This document shows positions 27,389-35,849 of a stretch of 64,000 bases of DNA, piece after piece; positions within the stretch are counted from its first letter, which is position 1, and each line of letters begins with the position of its first letter. This DNA is from JAUSIF01 sp040901465. GTDB lineage: Bacteria > Pseudomonadota > Alphaproteobacteria > Rhizobiales > Xanthobacteraceae. Location of the stretch: the NCBI GenBank assembly GCA_040901465.1, contig JBBDYN010000055.1:5843-69842 (forward strand), in the 5' to 3' direction. A program made the position numbers and the translations under genes. The notes beneath the pieces were generated by a model. It saw only the letters and a list, made by a program, of their open reading frames with translations, was not told the DNA's origin and ran no database searches.

Positions 27389-28753
27389 CTACGAAAGGAT
27401 CGGCGACCAGGCCGGATCCGACGCGTAAGCGGGCGTCGGCACGCGTTGCTCGTTGTAGCCGGTGAGGTCCACAGTGAAGAGCTGCGGCCCGGCATTGCCG
27501 CCCGGATCGCGGAAGAACATGAGCACGCGTCCGTTCGGCGCCCAGGTCGGCCCTTCGTTGTGGAAGCCTTCCGTGAGGATGCGCTCGCCCGATCCGTCGA
27601 TGCGCATGACGCCGATCGCGAAGCTGCCACTGCCTTGCTTCGTGAATGCGATCACATCGCCCCGCGGCGACCAGACCGGCGTCGAATATCTGCCCTGACC
27701 GAACGAGATGCGCCGCGCGCCGCTGCCGTCGGCGTTCATCACATAAATCTGTTGCGATCCGCCACGGTCGGACTCGAACGCGATCTGTCGTCCGTCCGGC
27801 GCGAACGAGGGCGCCGTGTCGATCGCGGCTGCGTCCGTGAGCCGCGTCGTCCGGCGCGAGCGCAGGTCCATCAGGAAGATGTTCGAATTGCCGCCCTGCT
27901 GCAGGCTCATGATCACCCGCTGCCCGTCCGACGAAAAGCGCGGCGAGAACGTCATGCCGGGAAAATCGCCGACGACTTCGCGCTGCATCGTTTCGATATT
28001 CAGGAGCAGCACGCGCGGGTCGCCGCGGCCGTACGACATGTACGCGACTTCCTGATTGGTCGGGCTGAAGCGCGGCGTCAGCACCAGATCCTCGCCACGC
28101 GTGAGATAACGGACGCTGGCGCCGTCCTGATCCATGATCGCGAGTCGCTTGACGCGCTTGTCCTTCGGGCCGGTCTCGTCGATGAACACGATGCGCGTGT
28201 CGAAATAGCCCTTTTCGCCTGTGAGCCGTTCGTAAATCTGATCGGAGATGATGTGCGCGATGCGGCGCCAGTGTTCCGGCTGCGTGAAATATTGCTGGCC
28301 CGTGAGCTGATTGCTGGCGAACACGTCCCACAGACGAAATTCCGTCTTGAAACGTCCGTCCGGTTGGCGCGTCACGCGGCCCGTGACAAGACCCTGCGCA
28401 TTGATCACGCGCCAATCCTGGAAGCGAGGAGTGGGGTCGAAGCTTTGAATCTTCTCGATGAAGGCGCTGGGATCGATCGGCTGGAACAGGCCGGAGCGCC
28501 GCAGATTATTCGTGATCACGCCGGTCAGATTCCGGCCGAGCTCCTGATCCTGAGGCGCGCCGCCGACGAAATCCGGGACCGCGACCGGCAACGGCTGGAT
28601 CGTGCCCTGGGTGATGTCAAGCTTCAGCACCGCGTGCGCGTCACGCACACTGAGCGCAACCATCGCAGCGGCACCGCCCACCGTTCGCAGCAGGCGGCGG
28701 CGCGACAGCGGAGTGCGGAAGATCGGCGTCAGGCAAGCGCTCTCAATCATCAA
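27389..28753 (-). CDS. tolB: Tol-Pal system periplasmic protein TolB
   Basis: The 454-residue protein has an N-terminal alpha/beta domain and a six-bladed propeller with WD40-like repeats (PSFAPDGRQIAFESDRGGSQ, STPVWSPRGDVIAFTKQGSG, GPTWAPNGRVLMFFRDPGG). TolB bridges TolA and Pal. The N-terminus holds PLSRRRLLRTVGGAAAMVAL ending RDAHA, which looks like a twin-arginine signal rather than a plain Sec signal. Two adjacent ATG codons at 28753 and 28750 are possible starts. It follows tolA by 30 bases. Confidence 0.95.
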   Translation of the reverse strand: MMIESACLTPIFRTPLSRRRLLRTVGGAAAMVALSVRDAHAVLKLDITQGTIQPLPVAVPDFVGGAPQDQELGRNLTGVITNNLRRSGLFQPIDPSAFIEKIQSFDPTPRFQDWRVINAQGLVTGRVTRQPDGRFKTEFRLWDVFASNQLTGQQYFTQPEHWRRIAHIISDQIYERLTGEKGYFDTRIVFIDETGPKDKRVKRLAIMDQDGASVRYLTRGEDLVLTPRFSPTNQEVAYMSYGRGDPRVLLLNIETMQREVVGDFPGMTFSPRFSSDGQRVIMSLQQGGNSNIFLMDLRSRRTTRLTDAAAIDTAPSFAPDGRQIAFESDRGGSQQIYVMNADGSGARRISFGQGRYSTPVWSPRGDVIAFTKQGSGSFAIGVMRIDGSGERILTEGFHNEGPTWAPNGRVLMFFRDPGGNAGPQLFTVDLTGYNEQRVPTPAYASDPAWSPILS

Positions 28754-28783
28754 ACTGATCCCGTAACCTGGACGCGGCGCGGC

Positions 28784-29647
28784 TCAGCCGCCGAACATAT
28801 CGCGCGGATCGAAGGTGACCTCGACGTCGCGCCACACCTCATACTTTGCCGCCGGCAACGTATAGGGCTGGCAGCGCCGCACCGCGCGCATGGCGCTCTC
28901 GGCCGCCACCCGGAAATACGGGGACGATCCGCTGTTCACGAGCGCCGGTTCCGCGGAGAGCGTGCCGTCGGTGCGGAATTGCACGCGCAGCCGCACGATG
29001 AGTTCTTGCGCGTTTTCCGCTCCGACCGGCGGATTCCAGCACGCCTGAATTTGCGCGCGCAACGCGTCGATCTCGCTCTGCGTCAGCCGCGGCGCGTTGC
29101 CGGTGGAAGCCCCGAGCGCGGCCGTCGGCGATACTTCGTCCGCCGCACGTTGCCGCTGCGGCTCGCGCCGATCGAGCAGCGCCGCGATCTTGTCAGGATT
29201 GAAGTCGCGCTGCTTCGGCGTGTCGGCTTTCGCCGTCTCCGGCGTCTTCGGCTTCGGCGGAACGCGCTTCGGCGGCAAGGGCGCCGCGACCGGTTCCGGC
29301 TTGGGATCGGGTTTGACTTCTTCCTTCTTCGGCAGCGGCTCGGGCTTCGCCTCCTGCGGCGGAGGCGGCGGCGCGGCCGCGGTCTTTACCTCAGGCTTGT
29401 TTGGCTTCTTCTCCGGCTCCGGCGCCTGCTTCGGTTCGGCGATCTTGTCGGCGGCCTGCTTTGCCTTCTCCTGCTTCGGCGCGCTGCGACTGCCGGCCTG
29501 GAGCTGTGTGATGTCAGTGATTGGCACGAGGTCGACCGGCATCGCCTCGGTTGGCGGCACTTCCAGCGGCGAAGGCGCGAACGTGATCAGGCCCCAGCCG
29601 AGCAATACGGCGTGCCCGATGCTCGATACGGCGAGGCCGGTGCGCAA
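28784..29647 (-). CDS. tolA: TolA, energy-transducing Tol-Pal component
   Basis: TolA is anchored by one helix (about residues 3-25, SSIGHAVLLGWGLI). It has a long Pro/Lys/Glu-rich stalk (about 60-170) and a C-terminal TonB/TolA-like domain (ACWNPPVGAENAQELIVRLRVQF). It couples TolQR proton flow to TolB and Pal. Two TTG starts are possible. The one at 29677 overlaps tolR. The one at 29647, just after the tolR stop, has AAGGAAG five bases upstream, so it is chosen (287 residues). Confidence 0.9.
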   Translation of the reverse strand: MRTGLAVSSIGHAVLLGWGLITFAPSPLEVPPTEAMPVDLVPITDITQLQAGSRSAPKQEKAKQAADKIAEPKQAPEPEKKPNKPEVKTAAAPPPPPQEAKPEPLPKKEEVKPDPKPEPVAAPLPPKRVPPKPKTPETAKADTPKQRDFNPDKIAALLDRREPQRQRAADEVSPTAALGASTGNAPRLTQSEIDALRAQIQACWNPPVGAENAQELIVRLRVQFRTDGTLSAEPALVNSGSSPYFRVAAESAMRAVRRCQPYTLPAAKYEVWRDVEVTFDPRDMFGG

Positions 29648-29648
29648 T

Positions 29649-30086
29649 CTAGCTTCCTTGTTCGACTTCGGTGACAAGCGCCACCCGTCTGTAGCCGGCG
29701 GCCGACAGCCGCCCCATCACCCGCATCACAGTACCGTAATCGACCTTGCGGTCGCCGCGCACGTAAATGCGTTCCTCGGTCCCGTTCTTCGCGATCGCCT
29801 TGAGCTTGGCCACGAGCTCACCGACCGGGATCTCGGTGTTTTGCAGGAAAACCTGGCCTTTGTCATTCACCGAAATCGTCAGCGGCTCGCGGTCCTGGTC
29901 GATCGATTTGGCCTGGCTTTCCGGCAGGTCGATCGGCACGCCCACCGTGAGCAGCGGCGCCGCCACCATGAAGACGATGAGCAACACCAGCATCACGTCC
30001 ACGAACGGCGTGACGTTGATTTCACTCATCATGGCACGGCGCCGGCCCCGCGAACTCCGGCCGCCGCTGGAGACACCCGCCCCCAT
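29649..30086 (-). CDS. tolR: TolR, proton-channel subunit of Tol-Pal
   Basis: The 145-residue ExbD/TolR protein has one transmembrane helix with the proton-carrying Asp in NVTPFVDVMLVLLIVFMV (about residues 24-42). A periplasmic domain follows (LPESQAK, IYVRGDRKVDYGTVMRVM). The start is in a Gly/Ser/Arg-rich N-terminus. It lies nine bases downstream of tolQ and directly upstream of tolA. Confidence 0.94.
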   Translation of the reverse strand: MGAGVSSGGRSSRGRRRAMMSEINVTPFVDVMLVLLIVFMVAAPLLTVGVPIDLPESQAKSIDQDREPLTISVNDKGQVFLQNTEIPVGELVAKLKAIAKNGTEERIYVRGDRKVDYGTVMRVMGRLSAAGYRRVALVTEVEQGS

Positions 30087-30095
30087 TTTTGGTCC

Positions 30096-30809
30096 TCACA
30101 TCTTCTCGTCGACCTGGCGCGAGAGGATCGCCGAGAATTCGTCGGCGAAGCCTTCGAGGCGCTGGGTCTGGCGGTTCACTTCGTTTGCGAACTTGTTATA
30201 GAAAATCGTCGCCGGTATGGCGGCCACAAGGCCCATGGCGGTGGCGAACAGCGCTTCCGCGATGCCGGGCGCCACCACCGCAAGGCTCGTGCTCTTCGAG
30301 GCCGCGATCGACTGGAAGCTCGTCATGATGCCCCAGACGGTGCCGAACAGGCCGATGAACGGGCCCGCGGAACCGACGGTGGCGAGCACGAGCAACCGCC
30401 GCTCCAGCCGTTCCACCTCGCGCGCGATCGTGACGTTCATCACTTTTTCGATGCGCTGCGTCAGTCCCAATAGCGACCGCGCGCCGCCTTCATAGGTTCG
30501 CTTCCACTCGCGCATCGCGGCGACGAACAGCGCCGCCATGGAATGATTGGGTCGCGACGAAAGCGAGCGATAAAGTTCCTCGAGACTCTCGCCCGACCAG
30601 AACACCTGCTCGAAGCGATCCATCTGCCGCCTGGTGCGCGCAAACAGGATCGTCTTGTCGATCACGATCGCCCATACCCAGACGGAGGCGATCATCAAGC
30701 CGATCATTACCGCCTTGACGACGAAGTGTGCCTGCCAGAACAGGCCCCAGAGCGAGGCTTGGGCAGCCGGGAGGTCGAGCGCCGCTTGAGCGACTTCGGC
30801 GGGATTCAT
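30096..30809 (-). CDS. tolQ: TolQ, proton-channel subunit of Tol-Pal
   Basis: The 237-residue MotA/TolQ/ExbB protein has three transmembrane helices (about 25-47, 138-160, 170-195). Conserved blocks are GSAGPFIGLFGTVWGIMTSFQ and VAPGIAEALFATAMGLVAAIPA. The ATG at 30809 has GAGG upstream; further upstream codons to 30899 are not family-like. It heads the tolQRAB-pal-cpoB cluster. The 244 bases upstream hold an operator-like palindrome and a near CtrA box. Confidence 0.95.
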   Translation of the reverse strand: MNPAEVAQAALDLPAAQASLWGLFWQAHFVVKAVMIGLMIASVWVWAIVIDKTILFARTRRQMDRFEQVFWSGESLEELYRSLSSRPNHSMAALFVAAMREWKRTYEGGARSLLGLTQRIEKVMNVTIAREVERLERRLLVLATVGSAGPFIGLFGTVWGIMTSFQSIAASKSTSLAVVAPGIAEALFATAMGLVAAIPATIFYNKFANEVNRQTQRLEGFADEFSAILSRQVDEKM

Positions 30810-30964
30810 TCGGCAAACCTCGGCGTCCGTTTCGCAACGGGGCCAGCGCGTGTGATGGGGGATCGAAGGCTTCGGCTCGCGATTGGCTGGCTCCGGCAAT
30901 TCGCGCGGGTCCGTCCCGACCCGCCCCGCCGCCCTTCGGTCCGGCCCAAATCGGGACCGAATCT

Positions 30965-30978
30965 GTCCAAACTTGGGC
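30965..30978. promoter_or_regulatory. Operator-like palindrome upstream of tolQ
   Basis: GTCCAAACTTGGGC differs by one base from the site before cpoB at 26615-26628. A related GCCCAAATCGGGAC lies 13 bases to its left at 30948. The site is about 155 bases before the tolQ ATG. Confidence 0.4.
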
Positions 30979-31019
30979 GCTTGGCGCCCCCGTCCGCCCC
31001 GAGCAAGCGCCCGGCGTCG

Positions 31020-31034
31020 TTAATGTTGGGTTAG
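31020..31034. promoter_or_regulatory. Near-match CtrA box between ybgC and tolQ
   Basis: TTAA, seven bases, then TTAG (seven of eight fixed positions) lies about 210 bases upstream of tolQ. It is a weak candidate for cell-cycle control of the Tol-Pal operon. Confidence 0.28.
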
Positions 31035-31053
31035 CGCCACGGGGCGCGCAGCC

Positions 31054-31512
31054 TTAGCCCACGCCCAATGCCTTGCGGAGCGCCGCCGGGATGCGCTGCG
31101 GCTTTTCGCCCGCAACAAAGGCGATCCGCACGTCGGCCTCGATCAGCGTCTCGTCGCCGCGCACAATGCTCTGCTTGAGCAGGATCGACGCTCCCCCCAC
31201 CTCGCCGGGCCTCGTCACCACCTCGATCACTTCGTCGACCCGCGCCGGCTTGAAGAAGTCGAGCTTCATCGAGCGCACGACGAAATGGAAGCCCGGGGCC
31301 TCGCGCGCCGTCTGCTCGAACAGCTCGCCCTGATCGATGCCGAGCAGACGGATGAAGTCGGAGCGGCCCCGCTCCATGAAGCGCAGATAGCTCGCGTGAT
31401 AGACGAGCCCGGTGAAATCAGTGTCTTCGTAATAGATGCGGATCGGAAGCCGGTGCGCGCCGTCGACGATCTGCCCCGAGAGATGCCGCCATTCCTCTTC
31501 GCTCGCCCTCAC
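31054..31512 (-). CDS. ybgC: Tol-Pal-associated acyl-CoA thioesterase YbgC
   Basis: The 152-residue hotdog-fold protein carries the YbgC signature YYEDTDFTGLVYHASYLRFMERGR near residues 27-50, in which the Asp is catalytic. It hydrolyses short acyl-CoA or acyl-ACP and is encoded with Tol-Pal in most proteobacteria. The GTG start at 31512 overlaps the ruvB stop as GTGA, so translation is coupled. A 244-base gap separates it from tolQ. Confidence 0.92.
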   Translation of the reverse strand: MRASEEEWRHLSGQIVDGAHRLPIRIYYEDTDFTGLVYHASYLRFMERGRSDFIRLLGIDQGELFEQTAREAPGFHFVVRSMKLDFFKPARVDEVIEVVTRPGEVGGASILLKQSIVRGDETLIEADVRIAFVAGEKPQRIPAALRKALGVG

Positions 31513-32549
31513 TTGCCGTCCCCCTGATCGAACAGCGGGATCTGCGCAGCGTCACGCTTCGGCTCGGCGAGACCGAGATGCTTGAAGGCGTGCGAGGTCA
31601 GCATGCGCCCGCGCGGGGTGCGCTGCAGGAACCCCTGCTGCACGAGGAACGGCTCTATGATTTCCTCGATCGCATCGCGCGGCTCGGAGAGCGCGGCGGC
31701 GAGCGTCTCGACGCCCACCGGCCCGCCGCCGTAGTTGAGCGCGATCACCGAGAGATAGCGCCGATCCATGGCGTCAAGGCCGCCCGAATCCACTTCGAGC
31801 TGCACGAGCGCGCGGTCCGCGGCTTTCGCATCAATCGAGCTTTGCCCGTCGACGGACGCGAAGTCGCGCACCCGCTTCAAAAGCCGGCCGGCGATGCGTG
31901 GCGTGCCGCGCGCTCGGCGCGCGATCTCTCGCGCACCGTCCGCGCTGATCCCGATGCCGAGCACACGCGCGGCGCGCGTGACGATCGTTTCCAGTTCTTC
32001 CGGCGAGTAGAAGCCGAGCCGCACCGGAATGCCGAAGCGCTCGCGCAGCGGAGTGGTGAGCAGGCCCGACCGCGTAGTCGCGCCCACGAGCGTGAAGCGC
32101 GCGAGATCGATCTTTACCGACCGCGCCGCCGGCCCTTCGCCGATGATGAGGTCGAGCTGATAGTCCTCCATGGCCGGATAGAGAATTTCCTCGATCGCCG
32201 GATTGAGCCGGTGGATTTCGTCAATGAACAGCAAATTGCGGTCCTCGAGATTGGTCAGCAGTGCCGCGAGATCGCCGGCTTTCGCGATCACCGGGCCCGA
32301 GGTCGCGCGGAAATTCACGCCGAGCTCGCGCGCGACGATCTGTGCGAGCGTGGTCTTGCCGAGTCCGGGCGGGCCCACGAGCAGTACGTGATCGAGCGCT
32401 TCCTTACGCGAGCGCGCCGCCTCGATGAACACGCCGAGATTGGCGCGCGCCTGCGGCTGGCCGATGAACTCGGCGAGCCGCTGCGGGCGCAGGCTCACTT
32501 CGACGACATCGTCGTCGCGGCGCTCGGGAGCAAGCAGGCGCGGGGCCAT
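31509..32549 (-). CDS. ruvB: Holliday junction branch-migration ATPase RuvB
   Basis: The 346-residue AAA+ motor has Walker A GPPGLGKT at 59-66 and Walker B LLFIDEIHRLN. The sensor region VGATTRSGLLTTPLRERFG and a C-terminal winged helix (PRGRMLTSHAFKHLG) follow. RuvB hexamers pump DNA through RuvA-bound junctions. ATG at 32549 is preferred over the GTG one codon upstream. A small membrane-protein gene lies between it and ruvA, six bases upstream. Confidence 0.97.
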   Translation of the reverse strand: MAPRLLAPERRDDDVVEVSLRPQRLAEFIGQPQARANLGVFIEAARSRKEALDHVLLVGPPGLGKTTLAQIVARELGVNFRATSGPVIAKAGDLAALLTNLEDRNLLFIDEIHRLNPAIEEILYPAMEDYQLDLIIGEGPAARSVKIDLARFTLVGATTRSGLLTTPLRERFGIPVRLGFYSPEELETIVTRAARVLGIGISADGAREIARRARGTPRIAGRLLKRVRDFASVDGQSSIDAKAADRALVQLEVDSGGLDAMDRRYLSVIALNYGGGPVGVETLAAALSEPRDAIEEIIEPFLVQQGFLQRTPRGRMLTSHAFKHLGLAEPKRDAAQIPLFDQGDGK

Positions 32550-32555
32550 CACCGA

Positions 32556-32951
32556 TTACTCGCGCGTTTCCGCCATGCGGAAAAGCCTCAAAAACCGGGC
32601 CAATCCGGCGCATATCAAGGCTGAAATCGTCACGATGATCGGGAATTCGATGCTGAGCCCGTGGAACCAGAGCATCATCAGATAGCTCACGAAGGCCGCG
32701 ACCGCCGCCGACGCGATCGCCGCCATCGCGAACGAACGCCGTGCCGGATAGACCCATGCCGCCGTGAGCCCGGCCGCGCCGAATACCAGCGCCGTGTTCA
32801 GCAAGATGCTGATGAAGAGGATGAGCCCGTCGATCGTCCGTTCGTCGGACGGCGCCGACAGTGGCCCGCCCAGCACGATCCGGTAGCCCACCATCGCGAC
32901 GATCGTGCCGACGAACGCATAGAAGATCACGAACAAGGCGGCGCGCGTCAT
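32556..32951 (-). CDS. Small four-helix membrane protein encoded between ruvA and ruvB
   Basis: From the ATG at 32951 the product has 131 residues with four predicted transmembrane helices (about 4-26, 41-66, 70-92, 98-122) and no recognised motif. The ATG overlaps the ruvA stop as ATGA, and the stop is six bases from ruvB, so it is translated as part of the ruv operon. I do not recognise the family. Membrane proteins are not part of the RuvABC complex, so the link may be genomic only. Confidence 0.78.
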   Translation of the reverse strand: MTRAALFVIFYAFVGTIVAMVGYRIVLGGPLSAPSDERTIDGLILFISILLNTALVFGAAGLTAAWVYPARRSFAMAAIASAAVAAFVSYLMMLWFHGLSIEFPIIVTISALICAGLARFLRLFRMAETRE

Positions 32952-33565
32952 CTTGCGAGCTCCTTCAATCCGAGGCGGATGAGCGCCTGCGTCGTGGCAT
33001 CGTCTCCCGCGGACCGCACGGCGGCCGCGATCGCGACACTCGCTTGAATTTCGCCGTACCCAAGATTGATGAGCGCCGAGACCGCATCCGCCACCGGCTG
33101 CGGCGCGCGCCTCTCCGCGAGATCGCCGGAGAGCCGCACCACCGCCGGATCGACGCTCGCGAATTGCGGCGCCTTGTCCTTCAGCTCGGTAACGATGCGC
33201 TGCGCGAGCTTGGTGCCGACGCCCGGCGTGCGCGCGACCGCGGCCTTGTCGCCGAGCGCGATCGCGTTCGCAATCTCGGCGATCTTGAGCGTCGAGAGCA
33301 CCGCAAGCGCGACCTTGGCGCCGACGCCCTGCACGCCGGTAAGGAGTCGGAACCATTCGCGTTCGAGATCGGTCGCGAACCCGTAAAGCCGGATTTGATC
33401 CTCGCGCACCCACGTCTCGATCGCGAGCGTCGCCGCTTCGCCCGCGGGCGGCAGCGCTTGCAGCGTGCGCGCCGAGCAATGCACGAGATAGCCGACGCCG
33501 TGCACGTCGAGCACGACATTGTCCTCGCCGTAGGTGTCGATCACGCCGCGCAGCTTGCCGATCAT
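32948..33565 (-). CDS. ruvA: Holliday junction DNA-binding protein RuvA
   Basis: The 205-residue protein has an N-terminal OB fold (MIGKLRGVIDTYGEDNVVLDVHGVGY) and helix-hairpin-helix motifs (LLTGVQGVGAKVALAVLS and ARTPGVGTKLAQRIVTELKDK). A C-terminal helical domain that contacts RuvB is about 155-205. Length and order match the family. The start overlaps the ruvC stop (ATGA), as does its own stop with the next gene. Confidence 0.96.
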   Translation of the reverse strand: MIGKLRGVIDTYGEDNVVLDVHGVGYLVHCSARTLQALPPAGEAATLAIETWVREDQIRLYGFATDLEREWFRLLTGVQGVGAKVALAVLSTLKIAEIANAIALGDKAAVARTPGVGTKLAQRIVTELKDKAPQFASVDPAVVRLSGDLAERRAPQPVADAVSALINLGYGEIQASVAIAAAVRSAGDDATTQALIRLGLKELAR

Positions 33566-34080
33566 CGCCCGCTCCCCGCCGCGATGCGGAACGCCGGCGC
33601 GCTGCGATGATGCGCGTGGCACACGGCGACCGCGAGCGCGTCGCATGCGTCCTCGGTCGCCGGGTCGGCCTCCGGCAAAAGCACGCCGATCATCATGCGC
33701 ACCTGCGCCTTCTCCGCACGGCCCGCGCCGACCACGGATTTCTTCACGAGGTTCGGCGCGTATTCGGCGACCGCGAGCCCCGCCTGCGCCGGGACGAGCA
33801 GCGCGATCCCGCGCGCCTGCCCGAGCTTGAGCGCGCCGCGCGAATCCGCGTTGACGAACGTCTCCTCGACGGCCGCCTCGATCGGCGAAAAGCGGGCAAG
33901 CACGGCACTCAGCCCCTCGTGCAGCGCGGCGAGGCGCGCCGCAAGCTCGGCCTTCTCGTTCGTCTCCACCGTGCCGCAGGCAATGAACGAAAGCGCATTC
34001 CCCGCGCTCTCGATCACCCCCCAGCCGGTCCGGCGGAGCCCGGGATCGATGCCCAGAATGCGAATCGGGCGTGCGGCCAT
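33562..34080 (-). CDS. ruvC: Holliday junction resolvase RuvC
   Basis: The 172-residue RNase H-fold nuclease has the metal-binding Asp in ILGIDPGLRRTGWG (Asp12), Glu in AAVEETFVN, and Asp residues in TEDACDALAVAVCH. It cleaves junctions held by RuvAB. It is the first gene of the ruvC-ruvA-X-ruvB-ybgC run, and each junction in that run except X-ruvB overlaps by four bases. Confidence 0.96.
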   Translation of the reverse strand: MAARPIRILGIDPGLRRTGWGVIESAGNALSFIACGTVETNEKAELAARLAALHEGLSAVLARFSPIEAAVEETFVNADSRGALKLGQARGIALLVPAQAGLAVAEYAPNLVKKSVVGAGRAEKAQVRMMIGVLLPEADPATEDACDALAVAVCHAHHRSAPAFRIAAGSGR

Positions 34081-34115
34081 GGCCCCTCCAAACTAGCCCG
34101 GAAGGCCCCCGGGCG

Positions 34116-35012
34116 TCAGGCGGGTGTGGACCGGCGCGCGGCCATGGCACCGCTGGCGAGCGCGACGCCGATGCTGGTCGCGGCGATTCCGATGATGGCA
34201 GCCATGTCGGGCACTTCGTCTAGCACCGGGATCGCGATCAGCGCGGCCATGCCCGGCGCCAGCGCCGCGTAGGCCGCGGCCTTGGAAGCCCCGAGACGAG
34301 ATACCGCGATGCCGTAGCAGACCAGGCCGAGGATGCCGGAGAAGACTCCTTGGATCACCATTTGGGCGGCGATTTCCCAGCCGTGGCCCGCGCGCCAAGC
34401 CTCGACCAACGGCGGCGTGCCGAACGGCAAGAGCAGCAGCGTGGACCACAAGCCGATCAGCGCCGCGGCTTCGAACGCGCCGAGGCGGCTGCGACGAAAC
34501 GCGATCGTGTAGATCGCCCACAGGCAGGCTCCGACGAGCACGAGCCCATGCCCGCGCCAGGCGCCGCTGGTGAAATCGAACATGCCGCGACCGGCGATCG
34601 CGACGATGCCGGCGACGATGAGCGCGTAGCCGATCAGGCGCGCCGGCCCAATGCGCTCGCGGTCGACGAGCACGGCGAGCAGCGCAGCGAACAACGGCAT
34701 GGTGCCTGGCAGCAGCGGACCGATGTCGGCCGCGGGCGCGAACTTCATGCCGGTCGCCACGATGATGAAGAAGGGCGCGCCGGCGCCGAGCACACAAAGC
34801 GCCACGAGAACCCGGATGCCGCGCGGCGCCGCTCCGATGCGCAGCCACACGGGCGCAAACAGGAGCGCCGGCACGATCATGCGCAGCAGGCCGACCGCCT
34901 CCGGCGGAAGCGTGCCGGTCACCGCGTGGCGCGTGCCGACGATCCAGGCTGCCCAGATCGTCACCGCAAAAATCGCAGCGCCGGTGCCGATCAAGATGTT
35001 GTGCCGGGTCAC
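34116..35012 (-). CDS. DMT (EamA) family permease
   Basis: The 298-residue product has about ten transmembrane helices in two EamA repeats (SGAWRGHGLVLVGACLWAIYTIAF, GVFSGILGLVCYGIAVSRLGAS). It starts with GTG at 35012. The substrate is unknown. It sits between yebC and ruvC, normally neighbours in many alphaproteobacteria, so it looks like an addition to that block. It is only distantly like the DMT protein at 12809-13741. Confidence 0.85.
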   Translation of the reverse strand: MTRHNILIGTGAAIFAVTIWAAWIVGTRHAVTGTLPPEAVGLLRMIVPALLFAPVWLRIGAAPRGIRVLVALCVLGAGAPFFIIVATGMKFAPAADIGPLLPGTMPLFAALLAVLVDRERIGPARLIGYALIVAGIVAIAGRGMFDFTSGAWRGHGLVLVGACLWAIYTIAFRRSRLGAFEAAALIGLWSTLLLLPFGTPPLVEAWRAGHGWEIAAQMVIQGVFSGILGLVCYGIAVSRLGASKAAAYAALAPGMAALIAIPVLDEVPDMAAIIGIAATSIGVALASGAMAARRSTPA

Positions 35013-35048
35013 GGGAGGCTCTGCAAGCCGTGACGATCGCCCTGAGCC

Positions 35049-35795
35049 TCACGCGCTCATCTTGGCGATGAGCGCGTCGGAGACCTCGAAATTGGCGTAG
35101 ACGTTCTGCACGTCGTCATTGTCTTCCAGCGTCTCGATCAACTTCAAAATTTTCTCCCCGTCCTCGTCGCCGACGGCCACCGCGTTTTGCGGCCGCCACG
35201 CGAGTCCGCTCTTCCTCGGCTCACCGAACTTCGCTTCCAGCGCACGCGCGACCTCGTGCAGATTCTCCGGTGCGCAAATGACTTCGTGACCCGATTCGTT
35301 CGAAGTGACGTCGTCGGCGCCGGCCTCGATCGCCGCTTCCAGCATCGCGTCGGCCGACGCTTTATCGGCGTCGTATTGCACGGCGCCTGCGCGGCTGAAC
35401 ATGAAGGCGACCGCGCCGGTTTCTGCGAGGCTCCCGCCGCTTTTCGTGAACGACGCGCGCACTTCCGACGCCGTACGGTTGCGGTTGTCGGTGAGCGCCT
35501 CGACGATGATAGCAACGCCACCGGGCCCATATCCCTCGTAGCGGATTTCGTCGTAATTCTCAGCCTCGCCGCCCTGCGATTTGCGGATTGCGCGCTCGAT
35601 ATTTTCCTTCGGCATGTTTTCCGCGCGCGCCGCGAGCACCGCCGCGCGCAATCGCGGATTCATCGCCGGATCTGGCAGGCCCATTTTCGCCGAGACCGTG
35701 ATCTCGCGCGCGAGCTTGGAGAACAGCTTCGCCCGGGCCGCATCCGCGCGGCCCTTCTTGTGCATAATGTTCTTGTATTGGGAATGGCCGGCCAT
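35049..35795 (-). CDS. yebC: YebC/PmpR family protein (TACO1-like)
   Basis: The 248-residue protein begins with the family hallmark MAGHSQYKNIMHKKGRADAA and continues through RYEGYGPGGVAIIVEALTDN. YebC proteins were named as DNA-binding regulators of ruvC and other genes; more recent work links them to relief of ribosome stalling. The gene is close to ruvC, as in many bacteria. There is 36 bases to the DMT gene downstream. Confidence 0.95.
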   Translation of the reverse strand: MAGHSQYKNIMHKKGRADAARAKLFSKLAREITVSAKMGLPDPAMNPRLRAAVLAARAENMPKENIERAIRKSQGGEAENYDEIRYEGYGPGGVAIIVEALTDNRNRTASEVRASFTKSGGSLAETGAVAFMFSRAGAVQYDADKASADAMLEAAIEAGADDVTSNESGHEVICAPENLHEVARALEAKFGEPRKSGLAWRPQNAVAVGDEDGEKILKLIETLEDNDDVQNVYANFEVSDALIAKMSA

Positions 35796-35849
35796 CTTCC
35801 CTCCGGAACCGAGCGCGCCGTTATATAGGTGGACGCCGCTTTTTTGTCA

